NCBI RefSeq assembly: GCF_000423005.1
Contig: NZ_AUHD01000007.1
Coordinates: 124,001 to 188,000, forward strand
DNA length: 64,000 nt
Direction: 5' to 3'
Origin: Gelidibacter mesophilus DSM 14095
GTDB taxonomy: Bacteria; Bacteroidota; Bacteroidia; Flavobacteriales; Flavobacteriaceae
The notes under the pieces: generated by a model
The model's input: only the letters and a program-made list of their open reading frames with translations
Told to the model about the DNA's origin: nothing
Databases searched by the model: none
Made by a program: the position numbers and the translations under genes
Shown here: positions 29,199 to 36,504 of the stretch, in pieces
Layout of the letters: every line of letters begins with the position of its first letter
Position numbering within the stretch: position 1 is the first letter of the stretch

Positions 29199-30974
29199 TT
29201 ATTTGTTAAGTTTTTGAGCTAAGATATTGAGTTGGTTCTTGGCATCTTGGAGCATTTTTTCAAAATTGTCAGGTTTTGAAGTCACGTTAAATTGCGCAAC
29301 GACTTGGTTTAAATGATCCAATTCATCTAGCATTCCTTGCGCTTCAAGTCCTTCTCTCAAAATCCTGATTTTTTCAGCATCCTGGATGCCTTCCCTTAAT
29401 TTTTCAAAACGTATGGAGCTTCTGTTGTCTGGATAGACAAGGGAGGTATCGCCAGCTGGCCAGGTGATGAACCGGGAGTCCTGCATTGGGTTTTCGGTCC
29501 AGCTGTTGTAGGCCCAACGTAAAAAGCCATCAAAATCAGCGGCCATGGTGTACCAGCCAATAAAGGTGCTTTCAGCGGGAGGGGAAAAGGTAAAGGTGTT
29601 TGGAAATTCATGGGCGCAGGACAAATAAAAGGTACTGATATATCCCTTTTCTCTTCTATAGGCCAAATCTTCTGGATCTACGGGGTGACCAAAAGCGGGG
29701 GACATGTCTTTCAATGCGTCAGGATACAATTTGTAGCTTTTATGGTTGTCGGCAAACGACACGCCAAATTCCGGCGCATGTTCATTCAGTAATTGCAACA
29801 TGGCTTTCATCTCTTCCGGGCCGCGTTCGTCCATAGCAATCCGTGTAATGGTGTTCCAGCCTTTTTCTTCTAAATGGGCCTTAAACTGTTCCAAAAACGG
29901 AATCCATAAAGCATCATATTCGGGGGTTCCTGGCGCCGCTTTTATCTTGACATCCTTATTTTCGGCTTCATCAAAATAATAAAACTCATTCCCCCAGGGC
30001 ACCATGGAATAGCCACTGATTTGGTTCTTTATCCCCAAATCCATCATCATCTGCACCCATTGGTCAAAGATGGTATAATCATAACTCCAAGTTCCATCTT
30101 CCTTTTTGCGCCATTCAACCATCGCTTCAAACTGGTCGTAGGTCTGTCCGCCCCAAGGTCTCTTGTTCAACGATACGGTAATGACTTTCTGGCCGGCATC
30201 GGCAAGGCGTTTCATGAGGGGTTTTAAGAGCCCAAAATGCGCCTCAGACCATGGCTCTACGTCGTGGAAACGTGCTACGGCGTAGGGGTTTTGCCATAAG
30301 TCCAAATGGAATTTCCAATCGGAAGCTGGGGGTAATTCCTGATCGATCACCCCAATGGAAAAGGCCATGGTCTTGCTTGCCTGTCCTTTTATGTCGATGG
30401 TGAAGGTGCTGTTGTACGTGCCTGCCTTGGCATCAGAAGGGATGTCGAGGGTTACCCAAATTGGACGGGTTTGCTGTGCCTTAAGGGCGTACGAAGAGAT
30501 TGGATCCAAGACATCGGCCGCTAAAGAGGCATCGAAATCTTCAGGTTTTCTGTAACCGCAACCTTCGGCAAATTCATCCGTAATCACGTGTTTTACAAAA
30601 TTTATTTTGGCAATATCCGATGGTAAGATGTCACCTGAATCCGACTTGAATTCGGAAAACTTGGTAGTGACTTCAGTCAGCGAATCGTTACTCCATAGAA
30701 CAACTTGTGCAGAAATGCGTTCGCCTTTCCACGCGGTTCCCGACCAACTGTTTTGCTGTGCCACTTTTGGGATTTCACTAGGTACGAAACGAATATCAGT
30801 TGAGGTTACCGAAGCCTGTAAGCCTGTCGGAACAGCCGACCAATTCTGGCCAGGAGTTGGCGCAGGGTCTTGAGGCTCTTCGTAGGTTTGGGCTACGGTA
30901 AAGTCTTTTTGATTTTGACATGTAAAAGCCAATAAGATAGAAAAAACTAGAAGCGATTTAAAGAGTAGTTTCAT
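29199..30974 (-). CDS. GH123 (DUF4091) beta-N-acetylgalactosaminidase-like lipoprotein
   Basis: This is a lipoprotein (lipobox F-T-C, Cys at about residue 19) of 591 aa with a GH123_N-type beta domain (about 50-225: WKGERISAQVVLWSND, IWVTLDIPSDAKAGTYNSTF) and the GH123 catalytic domain formerly called DUF4091 (about 235-545). Family members release terminal beta-GalNAc from glycolipid- and glycoprotein-type glycans by substrate assistance with a neighbouring Asp-Glu pair. The candidate pair here is D382-E383 in TRIAMDERGPEEM. Other family features are FHLDLWQNPYAVARFHDVEPW and FDGFLRWAYNSWTENP. The gene sits between GH84 and GH20, which supports a role on N-acetylhexosamine glycans. Confidence 0.88.
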   Translation of the reverse strand: MKLLFKSLLVFSILLAFTCQNQKDFTVAQTYEEPQDPAPTPGQNWSAVPTGLQASVTSTDIRFVPSEIPKVAQQNSWSGTAWKGERISAQVVLWSNDSLTEVTTKFSEFKSDSGDILPSDIAKINFVKHVITDEFAEGCGYRKPEDFDASLAADVLDPISSYALKAQQTRPIWVTLDIPSDAKAGTYNSTFTIDIKGQASKTMAFSIGVIDQELPPASDWKFHLDLWQNPYAVARFHDVEPWSEAHFGLLKPLMKRLADAGQKVITVSLNKRPWGGQTYDQFEAMVEWRKKEDGTWSYDYTIFDQWVQMMMDLGIKNQISGYSMVPWGNEFYYFDEAENKDVKIKAAPGTPEYDALWIPFLEQFKAHLEEKGWNTITRIAMDERGPEEMKAMLQLLNEHAPEFGVSFADNHKSYKLYPDALKDMSPAFGHPVDPEDLAYRREKGYISTFYLSCAHEFPNTFTFSPPAESTFIGWYTMAADFDGFLRWAYNSWTENPMQDSRFITWPAGDTSLVYPDNRSSIRFEKLREGIQDAEKIRILREGLEAQGMLDELDHLNQVVAQFNVTSKPDNFEKMLQDAKNQLNILAQKLNK

Positions 30975-31024
30975 TTTTATTTTTATTTCGAGAGTCGGTA
31001 TTTATTAGTTCTCATGATTCTGAT

Positions 31025-31136
31025 TTTAACCGTAAGGATCGCAACGGGATACGTAAAGGTCGCAATGCTTTTATAAGATACAATTTGTATAGTTTTGCGT
31101 TCCGTCCGGTTTTACTTTGCGGCCTTTGCGGTTAAA
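31025..31136. repeat. Palindromic intergenic element (about 112 bp) with imperfect terminal inverted repeats
   Basis: The left end TTTAACCGTAAGGATCGCAA (31025-31044) is an imperfect reverse complement of the right end, whose complement reads TTTAACCGCAAAGGCCGCAA. The similarity continues inward with further CGCAA units (AAGGTCGCAATG on the left, AACGCAAAAC on the right). The centre is the odd palindrome ATACAATTTGTAT at 31078-31090. As RNA it could fold into one long hairpin with G-U pairs. It sits between the GH20 stop and the GH123 start inside the - strand gene series. Confidence 0.6.
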
Positions 31137-31162
31137 CTTCTTTAATTGATGTTTTTACACTC

Positions 31163-33472
31163 TTACTCCCCAATAACAGCGCCCTCCAAGACTTGTTTTT
31201 CACTATTTGGAGCAGTATACCACCCTTTTAAAGTTCCTCCACCAGTTGCCTCGTGGAATTTCACGATTAAGGGGTGCCATCCTTTTTTAAGGGCTACCAT
31301 CCCGTTTTTCTCCATGGCCGAATGGTTTCCACCATTATCCACCACCATTTTTTTGCCGATATATAACAAACTCCCATCGTCAGATGTGGTAGCAAATTCA
31401 TACAGACCGTCTTCCGCGGCATAAAAATAACCTTTAAATACCATGGACACCTGTTCTTTGCCGTCGTAACCTGAAAAATCAATCGTCTCCACCGGTGTAA
31501 AGCTGGCGTTTTTTGGTAAGGTGACCTCATCCACTACAGAAAATTGCTTCTCCCCAGCCCAACGTTTGATGGAACCTGTTTTTGGAGTGATCCCAACAGG
31601 TTCCATATAGGTTTGTTTTTCAATCAATGCTGTTCTCTCATCGCTTGCAATCTCCCCTCGATAGGCAATCGTGTTTAAGGTGGCCGTTTCTGAAATTTCG
31701 AATGGGCCACTATATTTTTTGGAATCCCTAGACGGTACACTTCCATCGGTGGTGTAATAGATGTCCATACCTTTTAAAGGCGCTTGTAAATCGATGGTCG
31801 CTTTATCCAAAAAAGCCACTTTGTCCTTAAATCCTGTCACGGAAGGGATGTGGTATTGGATGTCCAAGGCATCCAATCGGTCGTATTGGCGCAACATTCT
31901 TTTTTCGAAATCCTCATGGTCCTTATCCTCTTTTGAAGTCCAGGCTGTTTCTGCCAAGGCCAATAGTCTCGGAAAAGCCATATACTGCAAGCGCTTGAAA
32001 TTAGGGATCATTTCCGACCATAAGTTGGCTTGAACCCCTAATATATACTTACTTTGGTCTTGGTTAAATCCTTCGGGAATGGGCTCGTAGTTATACACTT
32101 TCGCAAAAGGGGTAACCTCGTGTTGTGCATCAAAATAATACTCAAAACAGGGTGTCATCACGATATCATTGCCGTTATTGGCAGCTTTGGTGAGCATGTC
32201 CGGTGCCCAATTGCGCCACCACATCATAGACGTCTTGTCAGAGATGCCACCTTCAACAATTTCATCCCAACCCATCATGCGTTTTCCTTTTGATTTTAAG
32301 AAGTCTTCAATCTCTCTGTTGAAAAAAGATTGTAGTTCGTGTTCATCTTTTAAATGATTGTCTTTTATGGCTTTTTGGCAGAGCGGACATTCCTTCCACG
32401 ATTGTATATTCACTTCGTCACCGCCAATATGGATGTATTCTGACGGAAATAAATCGACGATTTCCGATAGGATGTTTTTTGTGAAATCATAGGTTGTCTC
32501 TTTTCCCAAACAGGCTGGTGTTGAGAAAAGCTCGCCCCAACCTGCTTCCCCAGTGCAGGATAAATAGGGATAATTATCGATGGCCGATTTGAAATGTCCG
32601 GGCATATCAATTTCAGGGATGACCTCTATTTGGCGTTCAGCAGCATAGGCAATAATGTCTTTGATATCGTCTTGGGTAAAGAAACCGCCGTACATTTTTT
32701 TCCCATCCCGATCGTGGTAATGCCGTTCGTCAATGGTAAAGGACGGATCCGTTTTTGCCAATTCCTTGCAGGCTTTGTCATGGCTGCTTTCCACGCGCCA
32801 AGCCCCTTTTTCGGTCAATAACGGGTATTTTTTGACCTCAATGCGCCAACCTTGATCATCGGTGAGATGCATGTGGTAGGTATTGAGTTTATAAAGGGCC
32901 ATATAGTCCAAAAAGGTTTTGACCTCGTCCATACTGAAAAAGTGACGGCTAAAATCCATGTGCATCCCCCGCCATGCAAAACGTGGTCCATCCTTAATCG
33001 AGATGCTCGGAACCAGCCAATTTTGTTCCTCGCTGTTTTCGGTTTCAATACTCGGAGGAAGCAATTGACGTAAGGTTTGCACCCCGTAAAAGTAACCTGC
33101 GGCGTCACTGGCTTTGATAACTATTTTCTTTGGAGTGACTTCTAGAGTATAAGCTTCACGAGTCAGCGATTCATCCTCACTAAAAATGACCCCATTATCT
33201 TCCTTGGTATTCACAATGGTGATAGAATCGCCAATAGCCGTTTTAAATAAATCAGATAAATATTTGGCTGCAGGTTTTTGAGCATCATTTGCGACAGATA
33301 TTTTGGTTTCTTTTGTGAACTTATAACTACCCTCTGCAATTACCATTTCTGAAGGTTTCGGAACTATGGAAACTTCATCATTTGAAAATGTTTTTGTTTT
33401 TTTTGTGTCGCAGCTATTAAGAATGAGTAATAGTACGACTAAGGATGAGAAATACTTCATATATGAAATCAT
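31163..33472 (-). CDS. GH20 beta-N-acetylhexosaminidase with Fn3-like and PA14 C-terminal domains
   Basis: This exported lipoprotein (lipobox L-N-S-C) removes terminal beta-GlcNAc or beta-GalNAc; 769 aa. An internal Met four codons in (33460) is an equally good start. The GH20b domain (VSIVPKPSEMVIAEGSYKF) is followed by the catalytic barrel from RFAWRGMHMDFSRHFFSMDE. The catalytic pair is D352-E353 in YIHIGGDEVN. About residues 550-615 form a chitobiase-type Fn3 domain (MDIYYTTDGSVPSRDSKKYS). The last 120 residues are PA14-like (YFYAAEDGLYEFATTSDDGS, LYIGKKMVVDNGG), a module that often binds sugar. It lies 76 bp after the other GH20 gene. Confidence 0.95.
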   Translation of the reverse strand: MISYMKYFSSLVVLLLILNSCDTKKTKTFSNDEVSIVPKPSEMVIAEGSYKFTKETKISVANDAQKPAAKYLSDLFKTAIGDSITIVNTKEDNGVIFSEDESLTREAYTLEVTPKKIVIKASDAAGYFYGVQTLRQLLPPSIETENSEEQNWLVPSISIKDGPRFAWRGMHMDFSRHFFSMDEVKTFLDYMALYKLNTYHMHLTDDQGWRIEVKKYPLLTEKGAWRVESSHDKACKELAKTDPSFTIDERHYHDRDGKKMYGGFFTQDDIKDIIAYAAERQIEVIPEIDMPGHFKSAIDNYPYLSCTGEAGWGELFSTPACLGKETTYDFTKNILSEIVDLFPSEYIHIGGDEVNIQSWKECPLCQKAIKDNHLKDEHELQSFFNREIEDFLKSKGKRMMGWDEIVEGGISDKTSMMWWRNWAPDMLTKAANNGNDIVMTPCFEYYFDAQHEVTPFAKVYNYEPIPEGFNQDQSKYILGVQANLWSEMIPNFKRLQYMAFPRLLALAETAWTSKEDKDHEDFEKRMLRQYDRLDALDIQYHIPSVTGFKDKVAFLDKATIDLQAPLKGMDIYYTTDGSVPSRDSKKYSGPFEISETATLNTIAYRGEIASDERTALIEKQTYMEPVGITPKTGSIKRWAGEKQFSVVDEVTLPKNASFTPVETIDFSGYDGKEQVSMVFKGYFYAAEDGLYEFATTSDDGSLLYIGKKMVVDNGGNHSAMEKNGMVALKKGWHPLIVKFHEATGGGTLKGWYTAPNSEKQVLEGAVIGE

Positions 33473-33548
33473 TTTAAAAGTGATGGTTTCCTAAACTTGT
33501 ATTGTTCAGACGGTTTTGTTTTTATTTAGAAACTAGAAGCCATGAATT

Positions 33549-35195
33549 TTATTCCACTTCCGCTTCAAGCTTATCAGAATCCTTGAAATAATTGATGCCT
33601 AAACTATCCCAGTGATTTTCCATTTTTTTAAGGGCCACCTTAAAACTGTCGTAATCTTTATTTTCAAGTTCCGTCCAACCTACTTCGGCATAAGCCGCTA
33701 TCCTTGGAAATGTCTGACGCTCAACGTCTGCATTGGTTGGGGTCCATTCGCTCCACATTTGGGCGCCTGTACCATAAATATTTTTGTGGTACTGTGCATC
33801 CAACCCTTCTGGGATAGGATCAAAATGATAAGCTTTTTTTAAAGGGATAGATTGGTAACTGTAATCTAAATAAGTGCTACTATGCAAGGAGTTAACGATG
33901 GCGTAGCCATTTTTGGCGGCATCGGATAACAATTCCAAATCACCTTTCCAAAAATGCACGATGGTATTTTTAGCCAATTCGGTTTCTGCTTCAGCATCAT
34001 TTTTCTTTTCCGCAAAATCCGCGTGAATGTTTTTACCTAAAATTTCGTTCCAGCCCATCATGCGTCGTCCGTTGTCTTCAATATATTTAGAGATTTTGTT
34101 GGTGAAATTGATTTGCAAATCAGCAGGTGATTTGATGTGGTGTTCTTTCATGTATTTCTGAACAGACGCCGACTTCTCCCAAACTTCATAGCCAACTTCA
34201 TCGCCCCCAATATGAATCACTTCTGAAGGGAACAACTCAAATAATTCATCTAAGACATCTTTGACAAAGGTGATGACTTCTGGTTTGGTGACGTCATAAT
34301 TATCATACAAACGTCCAAATACGATTGGAACGTCAATAGCTTTACCTTCAGTGCCCAGCCAAGGATACGAAGCAATGGCGGCACTTGCATGACCGGGCAT
34401 TTCAAATTCTGGGACCACATTGATATTTCGAGCGGCCGCGTAGGCTACAATAGCTTTTATTTGTTCTTGGGTGTAAAAACCACCATGTGGTTCTCCTGAT
34501 GTTTTTCCGCTTTTCCAAGTGCCAATTTCGCTATCTGTACGAAATGCGCCCACTTCAGTTAGTTTTGGATATTTTTTAATTTCGATGCGCCAGCCTGCAT
34601 CATCTACTAAGTGCCAGTGCAACGTGTTCATTTTTAGCAATGCCATTTGATCTATCATCTGTTTTGCAAACGCTTCACCATGAAAATAGCGAGCGTCGTC
34701 AATCATAAAGGCGCGCCATTTAAACCTGGGACTATCTTTTATGCTAACCGATGGCACTAAAGTAAGGGCGTCTTGGGAACCTTCTTGGTTCTCAGTGACA
34801 ACTAATTGTTTTAAGGTTTGTACCGCATAAAAATAGCCGGCGGCATCATTGGCCAAAATGCTGATTTTTTTAGGAGATACAATTAACTCATAACCTTCGG
34901 GAATGACATCCTCATTTTTTTCAAAACTGATGGAGGCACCATAACTTTTGACCAATGAGGCTTCCACACCTGAAGTTTCAGAAATAAAAGATTGAAAGGA
35001 TGCAGCTGCATTTTGTTGTTCATCAAGATCAGCGAAAATCTGTTGACCATTTTTAATGGCAAAAGAGCCCTCGCTGACAGTTAAAGAATTGGGTTGTGGG
35101 AGAAGCACAATTTCAGAGGCTGTAAAAGACTTGGTTTTCTGTTCGCAATTAGTGAGCGTGAAAATTGCAATTAATGCTAAGAAGGTGATTTTCAT
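33549..35195 (-). CDS. GH20 beta-N-acetylhexosaminidase
   Basis: This is a second GH20 lipoprotein (lipobox L-T-N-C), 548 aa, without the C-terminal Fn3 and PA14 modules of its neighbour. The GH20b domain (IVLLPQPNSLTVSEGSFAI) is followed by the barrel starting RFKWRAFMIDDARYFHGE. HLVDDAGWRIEIKKYP and the catalytic pair D332-E333 in VIHIGGDEVGYE are conserved. GNGR-like MMGWNEIL and MWSEWTPTNAD are late barrel motifs. The two tandem GH20s are divergent enough to suggest different linkage or aglycone preference. It follows the M28 peptidase gene by 130 bp on the same strand. Confidence 0.95.
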   Translation of the reverse strand: MKITFLALIAIFTLTNCEQKTKSFTASEIVLLPQPNSLTVSEGSFAIKNGQQIFADLDEQQNAAASFQSFISETSGVEASLVKSYGASISFEKNEDVIPEGYELIVSPKKISILANDAAGYFYAVQTLKQLVVTENQEGSQDALTLVPSVSIKDSPRFKWRAFMIDDARYFHGEAFAKQMIDQMALLKMNTLHWHLVDDAGWRIEIKKYPKLTEVGAFRTDSEIGTWKSGKTSGEPHGGFYTQEQIKAIVAYAAARNINVVPEFEMPGHASAAIASYPWLGTEGKAIDVPIVFGRLYDNYDVTKPEVITFVKDVLDELFELFPSEVIHIGGDEVGYEVWEKSASVQKYMKEHHIKSPADLQINFTNKISKYIEDNGRRMMGWNEILGKNIHADFAEKKNDAEAETELAKNTIVHFWKGDLELLSDAAKNGYAIVNSLHSSTYLDYSYQSIPLKKAYHFDPIPEGLDAQYHKNIYGTGAQMWSEWTPTNADVERQTFPRIAAYAEVGWTELENKDYDSFKVALKKMENHWDSLGINYFKDSDKLEAEVE

Positions 35196-35325
35196 TTTTT
35201 GATGGTTATAAATGTTTAGTTACGGTTCGTTATTTTAAAAAAAAAACAATCTGAAAATATAGAAACTTACAGGGAATTTTGGAAAAGAATTCGACAGACG
35301 ACCACAGGTGATGGACGAAGGTATT

Positions 35326-36282
35326 TTATTCTTGTGGGATAAACGCCATTTTATATTCAGTAGCGGTAAAAGTCATTAATGCTTTGTAAATATAATCACT
35401 TACCTGTTTTTGACCAGAAATATTTATCAAATCAACAGTATCTTCTGGTCTATGGTATTGTGGATGTGCGCCTGTATGGATGCCTAAAACAGAAATATCT
35501 TTCTTAAAAAACGACACGTGGTCTGAGCCTCCTACGGAACCTGCATGCACAATAGGTGTCAGTCTTAAGGAATCGCCTAATTGTTGCATAAATTCAACAC
35601 CACCGGGAAAAGTTCCAGCACCATTCATATACACGTGATTTGCCTCATTTAAACGGCCAATCATGTCCATATTGATCATCAATTTTATTTGGGACAATGG
35701 CACAAGTGGGTTATCAACAAAATACTGACTCCCCAATAAGCCTTGTTCCTCGGCACCAAAAGCAATGAAAATTACGCTACGTTTTAAGCGTTTTTTATTT
35801 GCAGCAACTTTTTCGGCAATTTCCAAGAGTGTTGCAATGCCACTGGCATTATCATCAGCACCATAATGAATTGTATTTTTTTTATCGAATTTTGAAGAAG
35901 GTCCGCCCATTCCTAAATGATCATAATGAGCGCCTAAAATAATATATTCATGTTTCAGTATAGGGTCATTGCCTTCAAGAAAGGCCGCAACATTACAGGT
36001 TTTGGCAAGAGATTTCTCAGGTTCTCCTTGGGCAACACGGAGACGAGCCTTAAATTTCTGTTGGTAATTTTTTTCCAAAGGAAGAAGGCCATGGACTTTA
36101 AAATCTTTGATGATGTAGTTAACAACATCACGATTGGCTTTAGTACCAGGGTAGCGCCCTGCATTCTGTTCTGAGGCCAAGAATAGAATATGGGCCTTGA
36201 TTTCATTTTCAGTAACGTCGGTTTGCGAAAACGAAGCTTGATAGATAAATATTAAAACTAAAAATACAAGTGTTTTTTTCAT
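35326..36282 (-). CDS. Secreted M28-family zinc aminopeptidase
   Basis: This is a 318-residue exported metallopeptidase with signal peptide KKTLVFLVLIFIYQASFSQ. The M28 co-catalytic zinc ligands are in place: His in GAHYDHLGMG, bridging Asp in GADDNASGIA, Glu pair in GAEEQGLLGS, Asp in NMDMIGRL and His in PQYHRPEDT. It trims N-terminal residues from peptides. It heads the - strand series with two GH20s, GH123 and GH84, divergent from the Kelch-symporter gene, with an operator-like palindrome between. A role in clearing glycopeptide backbones is possible, but general peptide scavenging would look the same. Confidence 0.93.
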   Translation of the reverse strand: MKKTLVFLVLIFIYQASFSQTDVTENEIKAHILFLASEQNAGRYPGTKANRDVVNYIIKDFKVHGLLPLEKNYQQKFKARLRVAQGEPEKSLAKTCNVAAFLEGNDPILKHEYIILGAHYDHLGMGGPSSKFDKKNTIHYGADDNASGIATLLEIAEKVAANKKRLKRSVIFIAFGAEEQGLLGSQYFVDNPLVPLSQIKLMINMDMIGRLNEANHVYMNGAGTFPGGVEFMQQLGDSLRLTPIVHAGSVGGSDHVSFFKKDISVLGIHTGAHPQYHRPEDTVDLINISGQKQVSDYIYKALMTFTATEYKMAFIPQE

Positions 36283-36339
36283 GGTTTGATTTACAGGCTT
36301 TTGAAGAATTAAAATGGCTTAGAGCCCAAATTAACAAAT

Positions 36340-36358
36340 TATTATGTAATACATAATA
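36340..36358. promoter_or_regulatory. Perfect 9+1+9 palindrome in a divergent promoter region
   Basis: TATTATGTA-A-TACATAATA is a perfect inverted repeat around one central base. It lies 58 bp upstream of the peptidase start and 147 bp upstream of the Kelch-symporter start, a natural place for an operator serving both. The form is that of a dimeric helix-turn-helix (for example GntR-type) site, but no such regulator is encoded in the window. Confidence 0.55.
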
Positions 36359-36504
36359 CATTAAATTCTATTTTATTATATTAGCATGATTTTTTGTCGA
36401 TTTAGGTTTGTTTCATCTAAGTAAAACCATGGTCTTACAAATTTGAGAGAAATTTAAATGGTATCCGAATAAAGCAGTAATATTTATAAGTAATCTTTCC
36501 TAAA

